A DNA stretch of 41,357 nt from Clostridia bacterium (GCA_029060065.1 JAIDUT010000097.1:1-41357); one strand, 5' to 3'; positions 27,037-34,430 are shown, counted from the stretch's first letter. Notes: a model not told the origin generated them from the sequence alone. Program-made: numbers and translations.

Positions 27037-27780
27037 TTACTTTAATACGTTACCTGTCTTTATTATAAATCTTGAAGATATAAGAGCTGTATGAATTCTT
27101 ACAGCTAGATCATAAGCATTGTCGTAATTATAATTGCCACTGATAAAGATTTTACTATTCTCACTCATCTTGTTTACAGTCGGCGCCAAGATAAACTCAT
27201 CATTTATCCAAATCGATATTCTCCTATCGACTAAAGCACTCGTAACTATTTGCATTTTTTTAGTACCCTCCTCCGTGAAGATGAGCTCTAACTTATAAAA
27301 ATCATAGTCTGAATCATAGACTACGGTGACATATTTAATATCTGCGGACGTAATTTTTGAATCAAGTTTAACTACGCTGTTAATATCGTCAAAAGAACAG
27401 TCTCCGTCTGCGCCGTCAACATACTCTTTGAACTCTAATGTTATCAAACTAATCAAATCTAATATTTTTTCCGGCGCATCGTCACTTAGAATTACTATGC
27501 GTATTCTTCCATTTTCTTTTGTACAATAAGTCTCAGTATATCCATTGCGCAAAAACAAGCCCATAAACTGATATCCAATTTTCTCAAGCAAAGATCCAAT
27601 ACTGTCTCTTTGCTGTTGTGAAAGTTCATCATAATAATCATAATCATATACTGCGCATAAACTTCCATTAACGACAATATCTATGCCGTAATTAATCTTT
27701 TTGTCGCCATCACACCCAGCTAGCGACACTATAATGACAAGTATTAACAATAAAATAGCCAATAGTTTTTTATTTTTCAT
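27037..27780 (-). CDS. lipoprotein with a SecDF P1-head-like C-terminal domain
   Basis: From ATG 27780 the 247-residue protein starts with MKNKKLLAILLLILVIIVSLAGC, a signal with lipobox LAGC (C23). Residues about 155-235 (LIFTEEGTKKMQIVTSALVDRR, SIWINDEFILAPTVN, IFISGNYNYDNAYDLAVRIHTAL) match the pattern of the SecD P1 head subdomain, but no membrane domain follows. The mature N-terminus (YGIDIVVNG, 31-39) resembles that of the adjacent fusion lipoprotein (YDTEIVVNG, 30-38). The frame upstream of 27780 runs into the rplS terminator, so the shorter start is right. Only about 13 nt separate the terminator U-run from the ATG. Function is unknown. Confidence 0.8.
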   Translation of the reverse strand: MKNKKLLAILLLILVIIVSLAGCDGDKKINYGIDIVVNGSLCAVYDYDYYDELSQQQRDSIGSLLEKIGYQFMGLFLRNGYTETYCTKENGRIRIVILSDDAPEKILDLISLITLEFKEYVDGADGDCSFDDINSVVKLDSKITSADIKYVTVVYDSDYDFYKLELIFTEEGTKKMQIVTSALVDRRISIWINDEFILAPTVNKMSENSKIFISGNYNYDNAYDLAVRIHTALISSRFIIKTGNVLK

Positions 27781-27793
27781 TTTAGTTTTCCCT

Positions 27794-27823
27794 AAAAAAA
27801 CGCGCGTCATTATGACGCGCGTT
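27794..27823 (-). terminator. intrinsic terminator of rplS
   Basis: AACGCGCGTCAT-T-ATGACGCGCGTT (27799-27823) is a perfect palindrome. On the minus strand it is followed by seven U (27800-27794, overlapping the stem), a very strong terminator 9 nt after the rplS stop. Confidence 0.95.
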
Positions 27824-27832
27824 AAACTCGAA

Positions 27833-28177
27833 TTATTTAACGATTTCTCTAAGTCTTGCAGCCTTACCGAACTTATTACGCAAGTAATAGAGTTTAGCTC
27901 TTCTAACTCTGCCGTGACGAACTACTTTGATACTGTCAATCTTTGGTGAGTGAAGCGGGAACGTTCTCTCTACGCCGATACCGAAAGATACTCTTCTTAC
28001 GGTAAAAGTTTCTCTTATGCTACCGTTCTTGAAAGCAATGATTACGCCCTCAAAAGCCTGTATTCTTTCCTTGTCGCCTTCCTTAATCTTAACGTTGACT
28101 CTTACAGTGTCGCCGATTGCAAGTTCAGGAAGATCTGTGCGCATTCCTTCTTTTTCTACGATGTCTACAATATTCAT
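27833..28177 (-). CDS. rplS: 50S ribosomal protein L19
   Basis: The 114-residue protein is L19: [40 protein letters not shown] and [13 protein letters not shown], then [17 protein letters not shown]19 lies at the 30S-50S interface. I chose ATG 28177 because GGAGGTAAGTCAA precedes it; the longer frame is the 5' leader. In Bacillus rplS follows trmD directly. Here it lies beyond yraN with its own promoter and terminator, as a monocistronic unit with a leader of about 80 nt. Confidence 0.98.
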   Translation of the reverse strand: MNIVDIVEKEGMRTDLPELAIGDTVRVNVKIKEGDKERIQAFEGVIIAFKNGSIRETFTVRRVSFGIGVERTFPLHSPKIDSIKVVRHGRVRRAKLYYLRNKFGKAARLREIVK

Positions 28178-28265
28178 TTGACTTACCTCCATTTTGAAAC
28201 CAAATATTCTTGTACGGTCTGGGATTATATCCGACAGAGGAATATCCGAAGTCATTGACTAGACT

Positions 28266-28294
28266 ATTCTATCATTAAAAATCACTTAATGCAA
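28266..28294 (-). promoter_or_regulatory. SigA-type promoter of rplS
   Basis: On the minus strand TTGCAT (28294-28289), 17 nt and TAGAAT (28271-28266). The transcript would have a leader of about 82 nt (28259-28178). It holds CGGATA and GGATA segments that could pair or form an L19 autoregulatory leader of the kind known in Firmicutes; I cannot confirm such a structure by eye. Confidence 0.8.
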
Positions 28295-28351
28295 GCGTTT
28301 TTATACAGTTTTGGGAATTTTTTAACAGTTTTCTTAACAAGAGTCCTACTT

Positions 28352-28467
28352 TGTCATTTCGAGCGTAGTCGAGAAATATTTTGTCACCGCAACCGTAGTG
28401 GAGAGGTCTCTACCTTTTTTAATTGGTTGAGATTTCTCCATTACGCTATGCTTCAGTCGAAATGACA
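28352..28467. repeat. dispersed repeat, two units in inverted arrangement, copy 3
   Basis: TGTCATTTCGAGCGTAGTC with GAGAAAT (28352-28378) and a second degenerate unit ACCGTAGTGGAGAGGTCTC are followed by the opposite-strand unit GGTTGAGATTTCTCC...TCAGTCGAAATGACA (28425-28467). The arms are complementary, so the 116-bp block can fold back on itself. It fills the 28256-28612 gap together with the rplS promoter and element D. Confidence 0.8.
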
Positions 28468-28487
28468 TAAAAACGATTGTCTCGACC

Positions 28488-28612
28488 GCAGAGATTAGTA
28501 CAATTTTCGTCCGTGCGAGGGCGAGACGAAGTCGCCAAGTGTACTTCACGTACACGTCGACTTCTCAAGTCCCGATGTTAGGGCGGAAGGTGTGCTGATA
28601 TATGCGGTCGGC
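28488..28612. repeat. long-hairpin element D, adjoining the yraN stop codon
   Basis: 28488-28611 aligns with 37487-37610 (element E) over 124 nt without gaps, about 98 identities by hand count. The apical hairpin GTGTAC-TTCAC-GTACAC (28539-28555) has GAAGTCG and CGACTTC arms around it. The element ends directly against the yraN stop codon TAA (28613-28615). The distal GTTCGGCGAGAAGG end is not recognisable in this copy. Confidence 0.8.
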
Positions 28613-28957
28613 TTACAAAGTAAAAGCGTTGTGAGTATATATAACCTCTCCTCGCAAAATCTCCACAACGTCAAATCTACAAGGACAGTTGTAATTGCGA
28701 GTTGCAGACAAATACCACTGCGCAGTTCGGATAATGCGTTGTACTTTATAAGGAGTAATACTCTCGATAGGCATTCCGAACTTGGTATTATCTCTTGCCT
28801 TTACTTCGACAAAAACGATAGTATCTTTATCTTTTGCAATAATATCTATCTCCCCCACCTTTGTCTTATAGTTGCGTTCCAAGATAAGATAGCCTTGTTT
28901 TTTTAGATATTCGACGGCAATGTTTTCGCCCTCTATACCCGACTTTCTATTGTTCAT
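28613..28957 (-). CDS. yraN: YraN family protein (UPF0102), putative endonuclease-like
   Basis: The 114-residue protein has the family core GIEGENIAVEYLKKQGY-type start, ILERNYKTKVGEIDIIAKD and IVFVEVKARDN, matching the PD-(D/E)xK-like nuclease motif D...ExK. The biochemical role is not settled. In many genomes it lies directly after rnhB, as here (9 nt gap). The last codons run straight into repeat element D. Confidence 0.93.
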   Translation of the reverse strand: MNNRKSGIEGENIAVEYLKKQGYLILERNYKTKVGEIDIIAKDKDTIVFVEVKARDNTKFGMPIESITPYKVQRIIRTAQWYLSATRNYNCPCRFDVVEILRGEVIYTHNAFTL

Positions 28958-28966
28958 AACCTAACC

Positions 28967-29593
28967 TTAATTGACAAAGTTCTTAATAAAGCTCTTGCGG
29001 TGAATTGGACAAGGTCCTATGCTTTTTAACGCCTCGATATGCTTTGCCGAGCCGTATCCTTTATTCGACGCAAAATCGTACTGCGGATATTTTTCGCTCA
29101 TTTCAATCATATATCTGTCCCTAGTTACCTTTGCGACTATTGACGCGCAAGCAATAGAATAACTCTTGGCGTCGCCTTTAATAATCGGCTCGATTGGATA
29201 CTTGCAATCGAGATTTACGGCGTCAATCAGTACGACGTCGGGAGGAATTTCCATACCGTCTATAGCCCTTTGCATACACGACTTAGTAGCTTGCAAAATA
29301 TTAATTTCGTCTATTACTTTTTCGTCTGCCCACTCTATCTTACACGAAATAGCTTTCTGCATAATTTTATCGTATAAAATCTCTCTGTTTTTCTCGCTTA
29401 CTTTCTTTGAATCATTGACGCCCTGAATAATATCTTCCTCGCCGAGTGGCATTATTACGCAAGCTACGACTACCGGTCCAGCTAGCGGTCCTCTGCCCAC
29501 TTCATCGACACCGGCAATATATTTTTTGCCCATACCGATATATTTTTTCTCATATTCAAGCATTGTAAAAGTATCGTGTTTAGTCCTTGCCAT
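28967..29593 (-). CDS. rnhB: ribonuclease HII
   Basis: The 208-residue type 2 RNase H removes RNA from RNA-DNA hybrids and misincorporated ribonucleotides. Conserved motifs are IAGVDEVGRGPLAGPVV (catalytic D, E), VLIDAVNLD and YSIACASIVAKVTRD, then FASNKGYGSAKH. No dedicated promoter is seen; it follows rbgA by 52 nt in the trmD-rbgA-rnhB-yraN run. Confidence 0.97.
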   Translation of the reverse strand: MARTKHDTFTMLEYEKKYIGMGKKYIAGVDEVGRGPLAGPVVVACVIMPLGEEDIIQGVNDSKKVSEKNREILYDKIMQKAISCKIEWADEKVIDEINILQATKSCMQRAIDGMEIPPDVVLIDAVNLDCKYPIEPIIKGDAKSYSIACASIVAKVTRDRYMIEMSEKYPQYDFASNKGYGSAKHIEALKSIGPCPIHRKSFIKNFVN

Positions 29594-29645
29594 AGGCTTA
29601 TCCTTTAGTATTTTCGATTAGTAATCAGTTTATGATATATTTCAT

Positions 29646-30491
29646 TTAGTATGTTGGATAATCCAACATTATTTTGCCTAGTTTCTGACTTTTGAAATCA
29701 TTCACAATAGCCTTTGCCGTGCGGTCGTAATCGTATCCCTTTTTGCCAAGTAAATACCCTCTGCTCTTGGCTATATCGTCGAATACGGCTACCATATCGT
29801 CGTCGATTTTTTCTATCTTATACCTCTCGCAAAACGCATTAGGACAATGCTCTTTGCAATACTTGATAATTTCAATCGCTAAGTCGTCTAGATGTAATAT
29901 ATCTTCCTTTATCGAGCCGATAAAAGCAAGATGCAACGCCTTTTGTTGGTCCTCAAAGGCGGGCGGAAGCGCTCCCGGAGTATCCAAAAGTTCTATTCCC
30001 TCCGCAAGGCTTACCCACTGCTTTCCCCTAGTTACGCCGGGACGGTTGCCAACCACTGTTCTTTTATCTTTACATAGGCAGTTGATAAGCGTAGATTTAC
30101 CCGTATTCGGCACGCCGACAACCATTGCCCTTATGCTCTTCTTTGCTCCCTTTTGCGCGTATCTCTCCAGCATATCGGCATTTATAGTACGTAATTTATC
30201 AATAATCAAATTGCGCTGTCTACCTGTTATATTGTCTGCTACAACAAAGTTTTTACCGACCTTGTTGAAATACTCTATCCAGGTCTTGACGTCTTTTTGT
30301 TCGACTAGGTCGCTTTTAGTAAGGATATATAATATAGGCTTGTCCTTTATCAAATCGTCGAACTTGGGATTGATACATGAGGCTACCGCTCTGCAATCAA
30401 GAACATATATCACGCAGTCGACTTGCTTGACGGCCTCTTGCATCATGCGCATAGCCTTTGTCATATGCCCGGGATACCATTGAATATGCAT
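29646..30491 (-). CDS. rbgA: ribosome biogenesis GTPase RbgA (YlqF)
   Basis: The 281-residue circularly permuted GTPase starts MHIQWYPGHMTKAMR. G4 TKSD (about 57-60) precedes G1 GVPNTGKSTLIN (about 126) and G3 DTPG. The C-terminal domain (about 185-281) is the YlqF ribosome-binding part. It acts late in 50S assembly. Its ATG overlaps the stop of the DUF1292 gene by 1 nt, so the genes are coupled. Confidence 0.96.
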   Translation of the reverse strand: MHIQWYPGHMTKAMRMMQEAVKQVDCVIYVLDCRAVASCINPKFDDLIKDKPILYILTKSDLVEQKDVKTWIEYFNKVGKNFVVADNITGRQRNLIIDKLRTINADMLERYAQKGAKKSIRAMVVGVPNTGKSTLINCLCKDKRTVVGNRPGVTRGKQWVSLAEGIELLDTPGALPPAFEDQQKALHLAFIGSIKEDILHLDDLAIEIIKYCKEHCPNAFCERYKIEKIDDDMVAVFDDIAKSRGYLLGKKGYDYDRTAKAIVNDFKSQKLGKIMLDYPTY

Positions 30492-30793
30492 TAGTATCCT
30501 CCTTCTTCAAACATCTTGTCGTATAAATCGAATACTTCAAAAATAATATTATCGTCGGTAATTTCGTCGAGTTTTTGTCGCTTTTCATCGACTTCAAAAA
30601 CCAAACCTGTATTCTCGATATTGCCCAAGTCATAGTCTTCTTTGCGTACCAAAATAGCGTATAACTTCTTATCGTAAGGAATTAAAGCCATTTGCTCATA
30701 AGCGTGGATAGAGCCGTCTTTATCGCTTTTAAGATATATGGTTTCGTCATTTTCTTCGTCAAGCAACTGCTCTATTGCGTTTTTGTACTCCAT
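30491..30793 (-). CDS. DUF1292-like small acidic protein
   Basis: The 100-residue acidic protein (ETIYLKSDKDGSIHAYEQMALIPYDKKLYAILVRKED...ENTGLVFEVDE) has the DUF1292 (YrzB-like) pattern of short beta strands ending in an acidic helix. The function is unknown in all members I know. It is wedged between trmD (2 nt) and rbgA (1 nt overlap), so it is translated as part of this RNA-processing operon. Confidence 0.75.
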   Translation of the reverse strand: MEYKNAIEQLLDEENDETIYLKSDKDGSIHAYEQMALIPYDKKLYAILVRKEDYDLGNIENTGLVFEVDEKRQKLDEITDDNIIFEVFDLYDKMFEEGGY

Positions 30794-30795
30794 AA

Positions 30796-31518
30796 CTATT
30801 CTCCTTTTTTGCCCTTTCCCTTTTGTTTTTTCTCAAGCGTCGGCAATATCTTTTGATATAAGTCTTCTCTTCTTTGACGAGTAATCTCTATTTGCTTTTG
30901 GTATCTCCACTTTGCTATCTCCGCATGATTACCGCCAAGCAAAACTTGCGGTACTTCTCGCCCCTCAAATACCGCCGGACGGGTATATTGCGGATACTCC
31001 AAAAGTCCGCCGGCAAAACTCTCCTCGCTCGTAGATTCGCTACTGCCAAGCACACCGTCCACATATCTGCTGACAGCGTTGATGAGTACCATTGCAGGTA
31101 ATTCTCCGCCAGTCAAAACGTAGTCTCCAATGGATATCTCCTCGTCAATATCCATTTCGATTACCCGCTCGTCTATGCCCTCGTAACTTCCGCATACAAG
31201 CAATAATTCTTCCTCTTTTGCAAGCCGTTCGACAAGCTCTTGGTTAAGCGTAGCTCCTTTAGGCGAGAGATATATCCTCTTTGCCTTATGCTCTTTGTCC
31301 AATGCGAGTATCGTGTCGTGTAAAGGTTGAGGCGTCATAACCATACCTGCGCCACCCCCAAAAGGAGCGTCATCAGTCTTTTTATGCTTGTCCGTGGAAT
31401 AATCTCGTATATTGGCAATCTGCAAGTCAAGCAAACCTTTTTGTTTTGCCTTGCCAAGTATGCCTATATCGAGAGTGGAAAACATCTCGGGAAAAATTGT
31501 AGCAACTTTAATTTTCAT
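30796..31518 (-). CDS. trmD: tRNA (guanine37-N1)-methyltransferase TrmD
   Basis: The 240-residue SPOUT methyltransferase starts KVATIFPEMF. It contains DDAPFGGGAGMVM, YLSPKGATLNQ, LLVCGSYEGIDERV, IGDYVLTGGELPAM and the C-terminal ARPAVFEGREVPQVLLGGNHAEIAKWR-like segment. It makes m1G37 and prevents frameshifting. It is preceded by an apparent intrinsic terminator after rimM, which may lower its expression relative to rpsP. The stop lies 2 nt before the DUF1292 start. Confidence 0.98.
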   Translation of the reverse strand: MKIKVATIFPEMFSTLDIGILGKAKQKGLLDLQIANIRDYSTDKHKKTDDAPFGGGAGMVMTPQPLHDTILALDKEHKAKRIYLSPKGATLNQELVERLAKEEELLLVCGSYEGIDERVIEMDIDEEISIGDYVLTGGELPAMVLINAVSRYVDGVLGSSESTSEESFAGGLLEYPQYTRPAVFEGREVPQVLLGGNHAEIAKWRYQKQIEITRQRREDLYQKILPTLEKKQKGKGKKGE

Positions 31519-31546
31519 TCTTTCTCAACTTCTATCAAAATATTGT

Positions 31547-31572
31547 AAAAAGTCGGGCGCATATCTCCCGAC
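31547..31572 (-). terminator. intrinsic terminator-like hairpin between rimM and trmD
   Basis: On the minus strand GTCGGG (31572-31567), a 9-nt loop and CCCGAC (31557-31552) are followed by five U (31551-31547), starting 3 nt after the rimM stop. It probably acts as a partial terminator inside the operon. Confidence 0.7.
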
Positions 31573-31574
31573 AA

Positions 31575-32078
31575 TCATTCTTCATATACTACAAGGTCAT
31601 TCCATGCTTCTTTATCAAGCAAAATTCTTTTGTTATCGATGTCAACTTGTTTGATAATTCGCTCGATTGCGGGTATCATAGCGTTGCCTTTAGACGTGGA
31701 TATGACGTATACGTCGGCTGAGCCGTATTGCAATACGTCTTTTAACTTGCCTATTCTCTCGTCGCCTGCGTAGACTTCACAGCCGATAACGTCGACAATA
31801 AAATATCTATCTTTTGGCAAGATTGTAGCGTCCTTTCGCTCTATCCGAATTTCTTTATCTCTCAAAAGTTCCGCGCTATTGCGGTCGTCTATGCCGTCAA
31901 AAGTCATAAAAATACCGTTTGGCAAAATTCTTACGCCTTTTACTGCGTAAGCCTTAGAGTCAATATACACGCTTTTGAGCTTTTTGAATCTATTAACGTC
32001 GTCAGTCAAAGGAGATATTTTGACTTCCCCTTTGACACCTTGCGCTTTTGAGATATATCCGATAGTAAGTCTATCCAT
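31575..32078 (-). CDS. rimM: ribosome maturation factor RimM
   Basis: The 167-residue protein has the RimM N-terminal domain (TIGYISKAQGVKGEVKISPLTDD) and PRC-barrel C-terminal domain (YFIVDVIGCEVYAGDERIGKLKDVLQYGSADVYVI). It helps 30S head assembly with S19. Its ATG overlaps the khpA stop by one base (TAATG). It is placed as in most bacteria between khpA and trmD. Confidence 0.97.
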   Translation of the reverse strand: MDRLTIGYISKAQGVKGEVKISPLTDDVNRFKKLKSVYIDSKAYAVKGVRILPNGIFMTFDGIDDRNSAELLRDKEIRIERKDATILPKDRYFIVDVIGCEVYAGDERIGKLKDVLQYGSADVYVISTSKGNAMIPAIERIIKQVDIDNKRILLDKEAWNDLVVYEE

Positions 32079-32311
32079 TACTTTTCGATAATTTCTACGG
32101 ATACCTTACGGCTGTCTTTACCGCTACCTGCCTTTACGATTGTGCGAATAGCCTTGGCAATTCTGCCTTGTTTGCCGATTATCTTGCCGATTTCTTCTTT
32201 TTCTGCATAGATATTGATTACCGTAATGCCGTCCTCGACTTGCGACTTGACTTCAAAAGCCTCTTTGTTGTCAACGAGTTCGTTTACGATAAATCTTACC
32301 AATTCTTCCAT
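32078..32311 (-). CDS. khpA: KH-domain RNA-binding protein KhpA
   Basis: The 77-residue single KH domain has the GxxG loop in IIGKQGRIAKAIRTIV. KhpA (YlqC) acts with KhpB in RNA binding and cell-size control in Firmicutes. It is in its standard place after rpsP (11 nt gap) and overlaps rimM by 1 nt. Confidence 0.95.
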   Translation of the reverse strand: MEELVRFIVNELVDNKEAFEVKSQVEDGITVINIYAEKEEIGKIIGKQGRIAKAIRTIVKAGSGKDSRKVSVEIIEK

Positions 32312-32322
32312 AATATCCTCTA

Positions 32323-32568
32323 TTACTTAATGATATTTTCTTTCTTCAAAAGACCTCTGACCGTATCGGTAGGTTGAGCGCCTACTCCAAGCCAATAATT
32401 AGCTCTTTCGCTGTCAATCTTTATTTCTGCAGGATTCTTGGTAGCGTCATAATATCCGATATTGTCAAGATATTGTCCGTCTCTTGCCTTTCTGCTGTCG
32501 ATTGCTACGATACGATAGAACGGGGTCTTCTTTGCGCCCATTCTTGTAAGTCTGAGTTTTACTGCCAT
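32323..32568 (-). CDS. rpsP: 30S ribosomal protein S16
   Basis: The 81-residue protein starts [26 protein letters not shown], then YLDNIGYYD and [20 protein letters not shown] 32568 has AGGAG 10 nt upstream; the frame runs 44 codons further upstream but that part is leader and repeat. The 55 nt gap to ffh's end region holds a dispersed repeat pair, so rpsP may have its own AT-rich promoter near 32600-32640, with no clear -35 that I can defend. Confidence 0.97.
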   Translation of the reverse strand: MAVKLRLTRMGAKKTPFYRIVAIDSRKARDGQYLDNIGYYDATKNPAEIKIDSERANYWLGVGAQPTDTVRGLLKKENIIK

Positions 32569-32650
32569 AATAATTTCTCCTTTTTGTGCTACGTCTATTT
32601 TATAGTCGTATTTTGTATATAATATTTTTTTATTTATCAAATTTAATCTC

Positions 32651-32742
32651 GGTTGAAATTTCTCCGCTACGCTTCGCTTCGGTCGAAAAGATTTTGACAA
32701 CTGTCATATTGAGCGGAACGCAGGTAGTCGAAGGGTCTAATC
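32651..32742. repeat. dispersed repeat, two units in inverted arrangement, copy 4
   Basis: GGTTGAAATTTCTCCGCTAC with TTCGGTCGAAA (32651-32688) is followed by the opposite-strand unit TGTCATATTGAGCGGAACGC and TAGTCGAAGGGTCT (32702-32738). It lies between the ffh stop (32753) and rpsP. Confidence 0.75.
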
Positions 32743-32752
32743 CTATTACATC

Positions 32753-34087
32753 TTAAAACGGAAACTTGACACCCCTCATTCCACGTTTCCCCATATTCGC
32801 CATCTTCTGCATCATTTCTTGCGTCTGGGCAAACTGTTTAAGGAGCGCGTTGACGTCTTGCACGTTGGTACCGCTACCCATTGCTATTCTCTTCTTTTGC
32901 GATGACTTAATAATTTCGGGATTGCGTCTTTCCTTGACGGTCATTGACTGAATTATCGCCTTTGACTTGGCAATCTTGCTCTCGTCTATATCAACGTTCT
33001 TGCCGTTGAGTTTGCCGGCAAGTCCCGGTATCATTGATATCATTTGCGACATATCGCCCATATTCTTCATCTTTTCCATCTGCGAGAGATAGTCCTCGAG
33101 AGTAAAAGAATTGGTTTTCATTTTCTTTTGCATCTCTAATGCTTCTTGCTCGCTGAATGCCGATTGCGCTTTTTCGATAAGTGTAAGCACGTCGCCCATA
33201 CCAAGTATTCTCGACGCCATTCTATCGGGATAGAATATCTCTATATCGCTTAGTTTCTCGCCTACACCGCAAAACTTGATTGGCTTGCCCGTAACGGCTC
33301 TTATCGATAGCGCCGCGCCACCTCTGGTATCGCCGTCGAGCTTAGTCAACACAACGCCCGTGACGTCCATAACTTCGTTAAACTTAGAAGCAACGTTGAC
33401 AGCGTCCTGACCTGTCATAGAGTCGACTACGAGAAGTATCTCGTGCGGATTAAACGTCTTTTTAAGTCCGCTGATTTCGTCCATCAACTCTTCGTCAATA
33501 TGCAATCTGCCTGCGGTATCTACAATAAGAACGTCGTTGCTATCGTGTTCGGCTTGTTTAAGCGCTTCCTTGACAATCTTTTGAGGATTGATTTGTCCCT
33601 TTTCAAAAACAGGCACATTGGCGTTCTTACCTACTATCTGCAACTGCTTTATCGCCGCAGGTCTATATATATCGCATGCTACAAGCAACGGATTTTTGCC
33701 TTGCTTGCGTAGCATTACGGCAAGTTTTCCGCACATAGTCGTCTTACCGCTACCTTGAAGTCCGCACATAAGTATTATTGTAGGCGGTTTGTCGGCAATA
33801 TTGATTTTGCTGTGATTGGTACCCATTATGGCAATAAGTTCTTCGTTTACGACCTTGATTACCTGCTGGGTAGGGTTAAGACCTTTGAGTATGTCGTCGC
33901 CTACAGCCTTTTCGCTGACGTTGTTGATAAACTGCTTGACTACCGAAAGATTTACGTCCGCTTCCAAAAGGGCAATACGGACCTCTCTCATAGCTTGTTT
34001 TACCTCAAGCTCGGTGAGCTTGCCTTTGTCCTTCATTTTGGAAAATATATGCGACAGTCTTTCGCTAAGTCCGCTGAACGCTCCCAT
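32753..34087 (-). CDS. ffh: signal recognition particle protein Ffh
   Basis: The 444-residue SRP GTPase has an N domain (1-90), G1 GLQGSGKTTMCGKLA (from 109), DTAGRLHIDEEL and TKLDGDTRGGAALS. The Met-rich M domain (about 300-444, QTQEMMQKMANMGKRGMRG) binds 4.5S RNA and signal sequences. It pairs with FtsY at the membrane. The start has GAGGAGGG just upstream, 19 nt after the ylxM stop. No SRP RNA gene is visible in the window. Confidence 0.98.
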   Translation of the reverse strand: MGAFSGLSERLSHIFSKMKDKGKLTELEVKQAMREVRIALLEADVNLSVVKQFINNVSEKAVGDDILKGLNPTQQVIKVVNEELIAIMGTNHSKINIADKPPTIILMCGLQGSGKTTMCGKLAVMLRKQGKNPLLVACDIYRPAAIKQLQIVGKNANVPVFEKGQINPQKIVKEALKQAEHDSNDVLIVDTAGRLHIDEELMDEISGLKKTFNPHEILLVVDSMTGQDAVNVASKFNEVMDVTGVVLTKLDGDTRGGAALSIRAVTGKPIKFCGVGEKLSDIEIFYPDRMASRILGMGDVLTLIEKAQSAFSEQEALEMQKKMKTNSFTLEDYLSQMEKMKNMGDMSQMISMIPGLAGKLNGKNVDIDESKIAKSKAIIQSMTVKERRNPEIIKSSQKKRIAMGSGTNVQDVNALLKQFAQTQEMMQKMANMGKRGMRGVKFPF

Positions 34088-34106
34088 ATTCCCTCCTCTA
34101 GGCGTC

Positions 34107-34430
34107 TCAATCTTTGAGAATATCCATTGCCTTTTTTAATTTTTCTTGTCCGACTTCGCCACAGTCTGGCAAAGCCTCTTGCAATAAGTCTATCACACTT
34201 TGCGACTTCTTGGCAAGTCCTAACTTCTCTTCATAACTCTCAAGTTGTTTCTCTGCCCTCTTCAAAGCGTCTCTCACGCCTTGCGGAGATATGTCGTATT
34301 CCTCTGCAAGTTCGCTTAGTGACATATCCAGATTGTAATAGCCGTCGATAAGCTGTCTTTGATAATCCGTCAACAGACTTCCGTAATAGTCATTGTATAT
34401 GCTGATAAATAGTCTGTCTTTCTTCTCCAT
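34107..34430 (-). CDS. ylxM: YlxM, SRP-associated DNA/RNA-binding helix-turn-helix protein
   Basis: The 107-residue protein has the sigma-70 region-4-like helix-turn-helix typical of YlxM/p13: LLTDYQRQLIDGYYNLDMSLSELAEEYDISPQGVRDALKRAE. YlxM modulates SRP GTPase activity in streptococci. It is directly before ffh, as in most Firmicutes, and is first in the operon after a strong promoter. Confidence 0.95.
   Translation of the reverse strand: MEKKDRLFISIYNDYYGSLLTDYQRQLIDGYYNLDMSLSELAEEYDISPQGVRDALKRAEKQLESYEEKLGLAKKSQSVIDLLQEALPDCGEVGQEKLKKAMDILKD

Noticed and set aside
28488..28612. Riboswitch upstream of rplS
   Set aside because: The structure lies upstream of the rplS promoter and matches element E after smc, so it is a repeat, not a leader.
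32569..32700. Longer form of rpsP with 44 extra N-terminal residues
   Set aside because: S16 starts at MAVKLRL, which has the AGGAG site; the extension reads through a dispersed repeat.
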